DNA of 56,834 bases from Clostridia bacterium. GTDB lineage: Bacteria > Bacillota > Clostridia > Christensenellales > Borkfalkiaceae. Shown piece after piece: positions 26,574 to 33,618 of this stretch. The position numbers and the translations under genes are program-made. The stretch is taken from positions 1-56,834 of the forward strand of contig JAFQWV010000003.1 of the NCBI GenBank assembly GCA_017407325.1, written 5' to 3'. Each line of letters starts with the position of its first letter. The stretch's first letter is position 1. Under the pieces are notes generated by a model. It worked only from the letters and a program-made list of their open reading frames with translations. It was not told the DNA's origin and made no database searches.

Positions 26574-26716
26574 AAAGGGATTCGAACGGGTGGGAATCGG
26601 CAACTTATGAGTATATTTTTATTTTTGATTAGTTGCCGACAAACAGTGGACACCCACTGTTTGCCACACAGGCGTGATAGCAAGGCTTGCCTTGCGGAGC
26701 GAATCCCTTTTTCTCC
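26574..26716. repeat. tRNA-tail-like structured repeat, unit A
   Basis: It begins with AAAGGGATTCGAAC, an inverted copy of the tRNA-Ser T-loop region, and ends with a direct 17-bp copy of the tRNA 3' end (26700-26716, CGAATCCCTTTTTCTCC, also at 26502-26518). Between are two hairpins: TCGGCAACT/AGTTGCCGA (26597-26639, 25-nt loop) and AAACAGTGG/CCACTGTTT (26641-26662), plus a GCAAGGC/GCCTTGC palindrome (26680-26695). Confidence 0.7.
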
Positions 26717-26733
26717 CTTTTTTATTAATTGCT

Positions 26734-26840
26734 GGGATTCGAACAGTTGGGAAGTCGAAAATTAACACAAACGCAAATTTTTATCAACCACAATTTTCGA
26801 CCAAAAGTGCCAGTGGCACTTTTGCCAACCGGACGTGTCA
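26734..26840. repeat. tRNA-tail-like structured repeat, unit B
   Basis: It shares the scaffold of unit A: GGGATTCGAAC, GTTGGGAA, hairpin 1 (GTCGAAAATT/AATTTTCGAC, 26754-26801), hairpin 2 (AAAAGTGCC/GGCACTTTT, 26803-26823), then TTTGCCA and a GGxCGTG box. Stem sequences differ from unit A but remain paired, which suggests the structure and not the sequence is kept. Confidence 0.65.
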
Positions 26841-26942
26841 ACTCGCGTAAGGGAGTTAGGTTGTATAAAAACGCGTTTGCTATAAAAGAAATAAACCGAA
26901 ATAGTATAATCATAAAATTTTTAAGAAATTTGATTATAAGTA

Positions 26943-26971
26943 TTGACGGTTTGTTTTTTTTGTGTTAGTAT
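26943..26971 (+). promoter_or_regulatory. Promoter of the TetR gene
   Basis: TTGACG, 17-bp spacer, TAGTAT. Confidence 0.7.
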
Positions 26972-26997
26972 TATATCAAGAACTATACCGTGATATA
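26972..26997. promoter_or_regulatory. Candidate TetR operator
   Basis: Inverted repeat TATATCA-N12-TGATATA directly after the -10 element and before the ribosome site, where a self-repressing TetR would bind. Confidence 0.55.
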
Positions 26998-27014
26998 GTA
27001 AAAGGGGTGTGATT

Positions 27015-27683
27015 ATGGAAACGCCAAGTAAGGGTAGTGTAAAAACTAGAGTGTTGCAGACTGCGATAAAAATGTTTTTACAAAACGGTTACAAAAAAAC
27101 GACTTTGAGAGATATTGCAAGTCAGGCAAAGGTTAATTACGGTTCGTTAACGTTTGCGTTTAAAACTAAAGAGGCGTTGGTGTGTGAATTGGTCGGGTAC
27201 GTAATTGACTGTCAATTTGAAATTGTATCGAACTATCTTAAAGGCGTTTGCGATGATAAAATATTAGAATATGCGGTTGAGACTTGTTTACAACTGCATA
27301 TAAGCGAAATGAACGAGCAGATGAAGGAAATGTATATAGTTTCGTATTCAATGGCGAATTCGTCGCAGGTAATATACAACAACGTCACGAAAAAATTGCA
27401 ATATATATTCAAAGAGCAATTACCTTATTTTGAAGAAAAAGATTTTTACGAATTAGAAATTGCGGCTGCTGGGATAATGAGAAATTTTTTGACTATAAGT
27501 TGCGATAAATACTTTACGATTGGTAGGAAAATTAACAGATTTTTAGAAACGACCTTTTTGATTTATAGGGTGAGTGATGAAAAAATAAAAGAAGTTATTG
27601 ATTTTGTTAAACAAATTGATTTTGAAAAACTTGCAAGATTAACTTCCGGAAAGATTTTAGGATATATTGAAAGTAGAATTTGA
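27015..27683 (+). CDS. TetR/AcrR family transcriptional regulator
   Basis: The start is ATG 27015, 7 nt after AAAGGGG (a GTG at 27009 is too close). The 222-residue product has an N-terminal helix-turn-helix (RVLQTAIKMFLQNGYKKTTLRDIASQAKVNYGSLTFAF in order, ~12-52) and a helical ligand domain. It is followed 16 bp later by a gene for an exported protein, probably its target. The inverted repeat at 26972-26997 suggests autoregulation. Ligand unknown. Confidence 0.9.
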   Translation: METPSKGSVKTRVLQTAIKMFLQNGYKKTTLRDIASQAKVNYGSLTFAFKTKEALVCELVGYVIDCQFEIVSNYLKGVCDDKILEYAVETCLQLHISEMNEQMKEMYIVSYSMANSSQVIYNNVTKKLQYIFKEQLPYFEEKDFYELEIAAAGIMRNFLTISCDKYFTIGRKINRFLETTFLIYRVSDEKIKEVIDFVKQIDFEKLARLTSGKILGYIESRI

Positions 27684-27699
27684 TTAAGGAGCGGTTATT

Positions 27700-29925
27700 A
27701 TGAAAAACAAAAAGAAGATAATAGCAATAGTTGTAAGTATAGTATTAGTCGTGGTTGTTTCAACGAGTGTTATACTTATAACCAGCGGTGAAAAAGTTCA
27801 AGGAACTCAAGCTGCTAAGGTGCTTTTAGCAAGAGAAAATATGACTGACGGCGAGACTTCGTTCGACTGGGAAAAAATTTTTACAGACACACCGCAAGAA
27901 GTTTTAGAGCAATCTGTAAAGCACGTCAACGCATTATCAACGGGCTTTACGAGAAACGTAATGCCGTTAAATAACGGTTCGTCAACCAAGGACGTAAACT
28001 TAGGAACGCTAGTTCACGACAGTGCTGCAGGAAAGGTTTATAAAAACAACGGACAGTACGTTTTTCAGAATATAAACGGGGCGTCTTATCAAGGCTTGGT
28101 TATAGAATCAAGATTAGATAATATTGATTTTCGAGTTGAAAACGCGGCGAAGAATATAAACTATCTCAAAAACGAATTAAACATAGTCAATAAATGGGTA
28201 GAAGACGGCTATAACAAATATTATTTAGACGTAACTGAAAACAAAGAAACGTTAATGAATTATTACGAAGACGATAGGGGAATAAAAAGTCTTTGGGTCG
28301 TCGAAAGGGAAACGAGAGAAGACGCAAACAGCGTGTATACGCTTATGTATACGGGTATGGAAAACGCTAAATTAGAAAATCCTACTTATCTCGTTTATAT
28401 TCCTAACGAACGGTACGAGTATTATTACGGACACGACGGGAACGGAAGCGACCATATCATTGCAGAAAATGACAGGGGATACTGGAACGTTTTTAATCCG
28501 CATGAAAGTTATTTCAGAAACGTAACTATAAGTGATAATTTTGCCTTTGAAAGTGCAGGCAATTACGGCGAAGACGGTAACGGTGATTATGGAAGTATAG
28601 TAACGCCTGATTTAAAAGAACAGATTATTTCAAATCATGGAAACGGCGTTTCGTTCAACCTGTCGGCTTTTAACGGAATAAGTGGAATTTATGCACCTGA
28701 AGATATTTGTTTTGAAGATACTTACGACGGTGAAAAGATTTATATAGACGTTAATTACGACGATCGTTTAAAATTGAAAGTGAAATTAGAAAGTGGCGAT
28801 TTTCTTGCGGTTGGTGACGAATTTAGTTATAGCGAAGGAACTGTAAAAATAGTAGATACTTCGTTTGATTTTTACCCGAACCCTGGTTTTGCAGATCCGC
28901 AGTACGACATGTCGTTCACGCTTGAAATGGGCGAGAATTTATCGTTGAGAGAAAAGTTAAATTTATTTGAAGTATTTTTAAAAGATAAAAACTTAACTTG
29001 CAAATACGATTTGAACGATATAGAAAAGAGTATTGTAAAAAACAGCGAGATTTCTAATTCTTTAACGTCTTTCTACACTTGGAACGGTTATCCGATCGAT
29101 TCGGCTGAAAACGTTGCTAAGTCTGAACAAGTTATATTCGATAAAATCGAAGATATGTTTTCAGAATATGAAAAAATTAAAGATGCAGAATTAGTAAGTA
29201 AATTTTCTTCGCCAAAGCTTGCGCGCAGACAGTCTTTTGCAAAAATCGGTAACGTAAATATTGGCTCTGCAACTTACGCTGACGCCAAAATTGAAATTAA
29301 CGACCTTTCTATTACGGTCGGAAAGTCGAACTTGTTAGAAACCGATAAAAAGTACAGATTGCAAATAGGTCTTGCCAGAATAGATAAAAACGGTAAATTC
29401 TTAAGTCAAAATACGGTTAATCTCGCGACGCTTGATAACGTTAGCAGTGAAAACTATAGCGGAAGCGACTTAACTTTATCTGCTAGCGGTGTCTACGATA
29501 TACCTTCTGCGTTAGAAGAAAACCGCTACGTCGTCGTCGCTTACGCCGTAACGGACGACGAACGTATAAGAGTAAGCGAAATGAAAGCAATCGCCTTCGT
29601 CGATACGGTAAGCGATACGATTGAAAATTCTTTCGTTAAAATTAATATAAATAACGTTGACGGTAATCTGATTGTAGAATACAGCACGAAATTATATTTC
29701 AATATTGCATTAACCGGCGAGATTGACTACGCAACGCTTAGAAGAAAAATGATGGCGCAAGCTTTGAAACACGGCTACCCTATTGAAAATGAAGAAATAA
29801 AAAATCAAAACGGTGATATTATTACCGAAGGCACTATTTTAAACGGCGAATACAAATTAAGATTTACAATTTCGACCACTGAAGGGGTAGTTACTGGATA
29901 CGTCGTTTGCACAGTATCTGCGTAA
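27700..29925 (+). CDS. Large exported protein of unknown function, TetR-linked
   Basis: The 741-residue product has a single N-terminal hydrophobic helix (5-29) with a preceding KNKKK, an uncleaved anchor or signal peptide. The rest is soluble, with many Tyr/Asn/Asp residues (YEYYYGHDGNGSDHIIAEN near 245-265) and beta-rich C-terminal segments. No cysteine motif, LPxTG or catalytic signature is evident. Its only tie is operonic placement after the TetR gene. Family not recognised. Confidence 0.65.
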   Translation: MKNKKKIIAIVVSIVLVVVVSTSVILITSGEKVQGTQAAKVLLARENMTDGETSFDWEKIFTDTPQEVLEQSVKHVNALSTGFTRNVMPLNNGSSTKDVNLGTLVHDSAAGKVYKNNGQYVFQNINGASYQGLVIESRLDNIDFRVENAAKNINYLKNELNIVNKWVEDGYNKYYLDVTENKETLMNYYEDDRGIKSLWVVERETREDANSVYTLMYTGMENAKLENPTYLVYIPNERYEYYYGHDGNGSDHIIAENDRGYWNVFNPHESYFRNVTISDNFAFESAGNYGEDGNGDYGSIVTPDLKEQIISNHGNGVSFNLSAFNGISGIYAPEDICFEDTYDGEKIYIDVNYDDRLKLKVKLESGDFLAVGDEFSYSEGTVKIVDTSFDFYPNPGFADPQYDMSFTLEMGENLSLREKLNLFEVFLKDKNLTCKYDLNDIEKSIVKNSEISNSLTSFYTWNGYPIDSAENVAKSEQVIFDKIEDMFSEYEKIKDAELVSKFSSPKLARRQSFAKIGNVNIGSATYADAKIEINDLSITVGKSNLLETDKKYRLQIGLARIDKNGKFLSQNTVNLATLDNVSSENYSGSDLTLSASGVYDIPSALEENRYVVVAYAVTDDERIRVSEMKAIAFVDTVSDTIENSFVKININNVDGNLIVEYSTKLYFNIALTGEIDYATLRRKMMAQALKHGYPIENEEIKNQNGDIITEGTILNGEYKLRFTISTTEGVVTGYVVCTVSA

Positions 29926-29976
29926 GCAAAAAAAGAGAGTTTTCTTAAACTCTCTTTTTTTACGTCAAATTCGCAA
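29926..29976. repeat. Left copy of a ~51-bp direct repeat containing a terminator
   Basis: It comprises an AAAGAGAGTTT/AAACTCTCTTT terminator hairpin followed by ACGTCAAATTCGCAA. The same sequence recurs at 31535-31586, differing only in the hairpin loop. The two copies bracket the cassette 29977-31534. Here the hairpin also terminates the 741-residue protein gene. Confidence 0.85.
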
Positions 29977-29981
29977 GAATT

Positions 29982-30188
29982 TTATATTTTGTTGTAATAT
30001 TCTTCAAATAAATCGTTAGGTGTACATTGTAAAATATCGCATAACGACTGAAGATTTTCAAATTTTATCCCAGACGTTTGATTATTTACAATTTTATTAA
30101 AATTTTGATAACTTAATCCCATTTGCATATATAACCAATATTTTGTTTTGCCTTTTTCCTTCAATATTTCTAGCACTCTTAATTTCAT
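29982..30188 (-). CDS. Small XRE/Cro-type HTH regulator
   Basis: The 68-residue product is nearly all one helix-turn-helix domain (VLEILKEKGKTKYWLYMQMGLSYQNF; the domain ends NDLFEEY). Its start is preceded by GGGGG. It is divergent from the cassette's small ORF and lipoproteins. The two identical palindromes at 30200-30211 and 30255-30266 lie in the shared promoter region and are its likely operators. AT-rich codon use sets it and its neighbours apart from the flanking genes. Confidence 0.8.
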   Translation of the reverse strand: MKLRVLEILKEKGKTKYWLYMQMGLSYQNFNKIVNNQTSGIKFENLQSLCDILQCTPNDLFEEYYNKI

Positions 30189-30199
30189 ATTTACCCCCG

Positions 30200-30266
30200 C
30201 ATTATATAATGTTTAAATTATATACTTAAAATATACTTGACAAATAGATTTTTACATTATATAATG
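30200..30266. promoter_or_regulatory. Divergent promoter region with two identical 12-bp palindromic operators
   Basis: CATTATATAATG occurs at 30200-30211 and 30255-30266. The right copy covers the -10 of a strong plus promoter (TTGACA 30237-30242, 17 bp, TATAAT 30260-30265). The left copy contains a TATAAT reading toward the XRE gene. This is the layout of an autoregulated switch. Confidence 0.7.
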
Positions 30267-30311
30267 TATGCATTAGATAGTTATCTAAAATATTTTGGAG
30301 GTTTTTTACTA

Positions 30312-30527
30312 ATGCCAAAACCAAATTTAGCAAGTATTGAAGTTTTGTTATCCGCTGGAAAAGATTTTGCCTTAACTGAAAGTCAATACTACAAAGAAAC
30401 TGCTTGCACTATGCCTAAAGATTTTTATTACTTAAAAAATCACTCAGCAATTGCAAAATTAGCAAAAAAGCGCGGGTTTAAAATTGCAATTAAAGAAAAA
30501 ACAATTATGTTGGAAAAGGAGAATTGA
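30312..30527 (+). CDS. Small protein of unknown function in the repeat-bounded cassette
   Basis: The start is ATG 30312, 10 nt after GGAGG; the earlier ATG frames overlap the promoter. The product is 71 residues, basic at the C-terminus (LAKKRGFKIAIKEKTIMLEKEN), without signal peptide or cysteine motif. The C-terminal half may be a small DNA- or RNA-contacting fold, but I do not recognise it. It ends 2 bp before the next start codon. Confidence 0.6.
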   Translation: MPKPNLASIEVLLSAGKDFALTESQYYKETACTMPKDFYYLKNHSAIAKLAKKRGFKIAIKEKTIMLEKEN

Positions 30528-30529
30528 AA

Positions 30530-31051
30530 ATGAAAAAATTTTTTACAATTATATTTTGCATTATTTTAACTGTTGTATTTTTGGTTTGTTTGTCATCATG
30601 TGGAAAAAATTCCGGCTTGGATATTTCAACATTTACCGCTACAATGAAAGACACGGATGATTACTTAAATTTAAAAGAAACTAATGGCAAATATTGTTAT
30701 ACTTATGAGAATGTATCATATACTGTGACTTGTGATAAAAAAGAGTATATTACAAGTATTTTTATTGAAAGTAAAGATATTCCTTCGAACTACTTAAATT
30801 CGCCAAGTAAAATTGAAGAAACTTTGCGCAAAAATTTTATGCAATGGAATACATACGATTATCGTGTTGCTAAGTTGTTTGCAAGATATTCATCCATTTT
30901 AAAATTATTTAATGAGGATTTTTCTTCATTAACAGTAAATGATATTACGGAAATGATATCATGGGAAAGAAAAAACAATTATGGCAATTGGGAAGTATAT
31001 ATAGAAATAGAGAGTAATCAAGCAAATATCATTGTAAACTATTTAAGCTAA
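30530..31051 (+). CDS. Small lipoprotein, unknown function
   Basis: The start is ATG 30530, 8 nt after AAGGAG (TTG 30524 would be too close). The 173-residue product has a lipoprotein signal peptide with lipobox LSSC. The mature part is Lys/Tyr/Asp-rich with no known motif. It follows the 71-residue gene directly and is likely expressed from the promoter at 30237. Confidence 0.7.
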   Translation: MKKFFTIIFCIILTVVFLVCLSSCGKNSGLDISTFTATMKDTDDYLNLKETNGKYCYTYENVSYTVTCDKKEYITSIFIESKDIPSNYLNSPSKIEETLRKNFMQWNTYDYRVAKLFARYSSILKLFNEDFSSLTVNDITEMISWERKNNYGNWEVYIEIESNQANIIVNYLS

Positions 31052-31084
31052 CTTTGCATCCATAAAATAAAGGAGAATTAAAAA

Positions 31085-31447
31085 ATGAAAAAGTTTGCTA
31101 GGATTATGACATTATTATTTGTTTTGGTTTTATGCTTTTCAATTGTTGGATGTAGCAATTCCTCTTCCACTGAAAAAGACAAAGATACTGTAATTATAAA
31201 TGCAGTAAAATCAAGAATTTCAGCAACAATTTATCTTGAATATGGTAAAAGCGCCTCTATAACCTGCTATATTAAACTAGTTGATACCTCTTACGATAAG
31301 GAAGAGTATTTTTCAAAAGGAAAAATTACTGTTTATGATATGGGTGATAAATATGTTGGAGAATATACAGCCACAGCTTATTACTATTTAGAAGATGGTA
31401 AAGTTTCTGTTTCATCTATTAATATTGGCAAATTATATAAACAATAA
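31085..31447 (+). CDS. Small lipoprotein, unknown function
   Basis: The 120-residue product has an AAAGGAG ribosome site and a lipoprotein signal (FSIVGC). The ~95-residue mature part looks like a single beta domain (ITCYIKLVDTSYDKEEYF...EYTATAYYYLEDGKV). It lies 33 bp after the previous lipoprotein gene in the same orientation. Confidence 0.7.
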   Translation: MKKFARIMTLLFVLVLCFSIVGCSNSSSTEKDKDTVIINAVKSRISATIYLEYGKSASITCYIKLVDTSYDKEEYFSKGKITVYDMGDKYVGEYTATAYYYLEDGKVSVSSINIGKLYKQ

Positions 31448-31534
31448 TTTATATTTGAAAATTACAATATAAAAAAGAGCGAGAAATTTCATTTTCTTTC
31501 ATTTAAAATGTGTCTTTTATTGATTTCAAATTGT

Positions 31535-31586
31535 GCAAAAAAAGAGAGTTTTGGAAAAACTCTCTTTTTTTACGTCAAATTCGCAA
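31535..31586. repeat. Right copy of the ~51-bp direct repeat containing a terminator
   Basis: Same hairpin arms and the same ACGTCAAATTCGCAA tail as 29926-29976; the loops differ (GGAA against CTT). It terminates the cassette operon. Confidence 0.85.
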
Positions 31587-31594
31587 TTATCATT

Positions 31595-31820
31595 TTCGCA
31601 TTAGCGAATTTTAATTATATTGCGCTTTGCGCAAATTATAGTTCGTTTACACTCACATTATAGTACGCTACGCGTACATTATAACCACCTAATGGTGGAA
31701 TTAGTAAAGTCCGACTTTCGTCGGGTTTTAATCTTTAGCCGTAGGCGAAAGACTTCATCTTTTGCACAAGCAAAAGACTTAATCCAAGCACCGCTTGGAC
31801 TTCATCGTGCAACGCACGAT
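31595..31820. repeat. Array 2 of small palindromes
   Basis: Hairpins include TTCGC/GCGAA (31595-31608), TTGCGC/GCGCAA (31620-31634), GTACGC/GCGTAC (31663-31677), CCACC/GGTGG (31685-31698), CCGAC/GTCGG (31711-31724), CTTTTGC/GCAAAAG (31759-31776), TCCAAGC/GCTTGGA (31783-31799) and ATCGTGC/GCACGAT (31804-31820). The last three have 7-bp stems, 3-4-nt loops, a ~22-nt period and ACTTCAT or ACTTAAT linkers. Linkers to the left read ATTATA. Confidence 0.8.
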
Positions 31821-31825
31821 TTAAT

Positions 31826-33007
31826 TTATATTGAAGTGCTTATGGTACTTGGTTCAAAATTGATATAACCACCTTGATCTGGGGCTTCGTCGACGCCTTT
31901 TTTGGCGAGTGAAATTTTATTTACGGTAATATAATTAGAGCTGTGCGACGCGCTGTAACCAAGAGTCATACTGCGACTTGTGTCGTCGAATATAAATGGG
32001 TAGACGTCAGGCTCGGAACGTGGGGTTCTATATGCGCGGAAAACGACGCCCTTAATTTCACCGTCAATGCGAAGTAGTGCTTTCGTATTATTTAATAAGT
32101 CGAGTTCGCGATAGTAAATGGAACTGTAAGACGAGTGAGAATCTTCAACTCTTTCGTCGTCGCTGTTATCGTAAGAACATTCCGAGTCGCAATAGATTTT
32201 TAGTAGGTAGCCGTCGAATTGTTTTTTTGCTTTTTCAAGTTGCGCCTCGGAAATAAAGCCGAGTTCTTTATTTAAAACGAGTTTGCCGTCTTTATCGAAA
32301 TATCCGTCGGTGACGTGGATGCTTTTAATAAGGTCGCCGTTTTCGGTGTAAAAGGCTTTTTCGCCGATAGAAAGAATAGACTCTGGCAAATCTGGTTTTT
32401 CAAGATTATTACAGCAATAAAACGCTTGAGAGCCGATATAGCGCAAGGTGTTTGGGAATATTACCTTAGAAAATCTTTTGTCCGAGCAAGCGCAGTCAGC
32501 AATAAGCACCGTGCCGTCTTTAATTCCAAGCGTGTCAAAGTCGTTAATAACGCATTTAAGCAAATTTTTTCCAAGATAAATACAGCCGTTATCTTCGTCG
32601 GTATATTCAGAAAGATAAACGGGGCTATCTGCGAAATTGCCAAAGCCAACTCTTTTTAAAGACTGTGGGAGCGTAACCGACGAAAAACTTTTGCAGTCAC
32701 GGAAATTCCAGTTGCCAAGTATTTCAAGGTTTTCAGGGAATATAACTTCTTCAAGGCTTTCGCAAGAGCAAAAGGCTTCTTCAAGTTCTTTTAAAGTAGA
32801 AGGAAGCGTTACTTTTTTTAATTTTTGACAGCCTTCAAACGGTGCCTCGCCATAAAAGCCTTTCTTTTTGATGGCGACCACGTTCCACTCGTCGGGAATA
32901 ATAAGTTCTTCAATTTCATGCTTAAATTCAGGCTTAAAGTCAAGAAGGTTGATTCCACCTTCGTATTCTTCAAAAACTAATTTTTCAAGTAGTGCCGATT
33001 TTTCCAT
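31826..33007 (-). CDS. BspA-type leucine-rich-repeat (LRR_5) protein
   Basis: The 393-residue product starts after AAGGAG. Residues ~30-235 carry BspA-type repeats with the pattern L-x-x-(V/I)-x-(F/L)-P-x-(T/N/S)-L-x-x-(I/L)-x-x-x-x-F-x-x-C. The last ~150 residues are not repeat-like. There is no signal peptide or anchor, unlike typical surface BspA proteins, so a cytoplasmic location is likely. The gene ends inside palindromic sequence at the edge of array 2. Ligand unknown. Confidence 0.8.
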   Translation of the reverse strand: MEKSALLEKLVFEEYEGGINLLDFKPEFKHEIEELIIPDEWNVVAIKKKGFYGEAPFEGCQKLKKVTLPSTLKELEEAFCSCESLEEVIFPENLEILGNWNFRDCKSFSSVTLPQSLKRVGFGNFADSPVYLSEYTDEDNGCIYLGKNLLKCVINDFDTLGIKDGTVLIADCACSDKRFSKVIFPNTLRYIGSQAFYCCNNLEKPDLPESILSIGEKAFYTENGDLIKSIHVTDGYFDKDGKLVLNKELGFISEAQLEKAKKQFDGYLLKIYCDSECSYDNSDDERVEDSHSSYSSIYYRELDLLNNTKALLRIDGEIKGVVFRAYRTPRSEPDVYPFIFDDTSRSMTLGYSASHSSNYITVNKISLAKKGVDEAPDQGGYINFEPSTISTSI

Positions 33008-33040
33008 AGGTGTATGCTCCTTAAAGTTTTATTTTATGAT

Positions 33041-33049
33041 ATTGTACCA
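33041..33049 (-). promoter_or_regulatory. Extended -10 element of the LRR gene
   Basis: TGGTACAAT on the minus strand; no convincing -35. Confidence 0.4.
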
Positions 33050-33138
33050 CGCTTTAAGGGAAAATGCAATAGGGAAAAGTGAATAGGGAATAAAGAATAT
33101 TTGGGAAGTAGAATTAGAGTTTTTTATACGTTTTATTG

Positions 33139-33167
33139 TTGCTTAAAATGGTTACATATGATATACT
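33139..33167 (+). promoter_or_regulatory. Promoter of the 22-residue hydrophobic peptide
   Basis: TTGCTT, 17-bp spacer, TATACT; start of transcription expected near 33174. Confidence 0.7.
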
Positions 33168-33208
33168 ACCAATGTCGATAGGGTAACCTGTGGCGGTTGG
33201 CACTCTCG

Positions 33209-33220
33209 CCGTGAAAACGG
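33209..33220 (+). promoter_or_regulatory. Leader hairpin abutting the toxin ribosome site
   Basis: CCGT-GAAA-ACGG, a GNRA-capped hairpin ending at the AAAGGGGG ribosome site (33221-33228). Confidence 0.55.
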
Positions 33221-33236
33221 AAAGGGGGTGGTTTCT

Positions 33237-33305
33237 ATGGAGTACATAGTAATATTACTTATTTTAATTGTAGTATACAAATTACTTTCAGACGAAAAGA
33301 AATAA
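33237..33305 (+). CDS. 22-residue hydrophobic peptide, candidate type I toxin
   Basis: The product starts MEYIVILLILIVVYKLL and ends SDEKK: one membrane helix and a charged tail, the layout of type I toxins and of small proteins often labelled holin-like toxin in Bacillota. It has a very strong ribosome site (AAAGGGGG, 8-nt spacing), its own promoter (33139-33167), a structured 60-nt leader and a terminator. An antisense promoter faces it from 33390-33418. The coding region ends just before a hairpin that can act on both strands. Confidence 0.75.
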   Translation: MEYIVILLILIVVYKLLSDEKK

Positions 33306-33383
33306 CCGCCCAGTAGCGTGGACGGTTGTTTCAAAAATTATTTTTGATTACGTTTAGGCTAACCGTTACGGTGTTGCCCTTAC
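33300..33383 (-). ncRNA. Candidate antisense RNA (antitoxin) to the hydrophobic peptide mRNA
   Basis: On the minus strand TTGACA (plus 33413-33418), 17-bp spacer and TATATT (plus 33390-33395) predict transcription from about 33383 leftward. The RNA would run into the hairpin at 33306-33329, which is followed on this strand by ATTTCTTTT. It would be about 80 nt and perfectly complementary to the 3' part of the toxin mRNA. The opposite-strand 60-residue frame here is not a gene. Confidence 0.65.
33306..33347. terminator. Shared hairpins ending the toxin mRNA and antisense RNA
   Basis: AACCGCCC/GGACGGTT (one mismatch) with an 8-nt loop, then TCAAAAA/TTTTTGA. Both strands carry T-rich tails. Confidence 0.6.
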
Positions 33384-33618
33384 GACTATAATATACTATA
33401 TTGTATCACACTTGTCAACCACTTTATGAAAAATTTTATAATTAAAAGATAAATAAGGCAGTTCAATTAAGTATTGGACTGCTTTTTAGGTGCTTCACTT
33501 TTAGATTGTTTTTGCAAATAAACGTTTTTGGGTGGTTTTGTTGTGGCGTTATTATTAAATTCTTGCTATAATTAAACTACTCGAGTGCAAAATAAAAATT
33601 AATCTAAGGGGAATTATA
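33384..33618. other. Intergenic: antisense promoter, a terminator and the promoter of the 118-residue membrane protein gene
   Basis: After the antisense promoter, a terminator-like hairpin (GCAGTTCAAT/ATTGGACTGC then TTTTT) lies at 33458-33487. An extended -10 element TGCTATAAT sits at 33564-33572. I see no coding sequence. Confidence 0.6.

Larger units (their letters stand above)
26523..27014. other. Non-coding region between tRNA-Ser and the TetR gene
   Basis: It holds the tRNA terminator, two tRNA-tail-like structured repeats (26574-26716 and 26734-26840), then about 100 bp of AT-rich sequence with the TetR promoter and operator. Apparent frames on both strands here are short and traverse the palindromes, so I list no protein. 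Confidence 0.7.
31448..31825. other. Non-coding region holding the right direct repeat and palindrome array 2
   Basis: About 85 bp of AT-rich sequence precedes the direct repeat copy and terminator (31535-31586), and then array 2 fills the rest. The 82-residue frame at 31620-31868 simply runs through the palindromes. Confidence 0.7.

Noticed and set aside
26420-26765. Open frames of 87 and 103 residues on opposite strands across tRNA-Ser
   Set aside because: They translate the tRNA gene and its terminator. Such products are known annotation artefacts.
31620-31868. An 82-residue frame through palindrome array 2
   Set aside because: It lies on hairpins, lacks a ribosome site and has no protein-like composition.
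33152-33334. A 60-residue frame antisense to the hydrophobic peptide
   Set aside because: It would read through the promoter and leader of the toxin gene, and no ribosome site precedes it. The antisense transcript is more likely non-coding.
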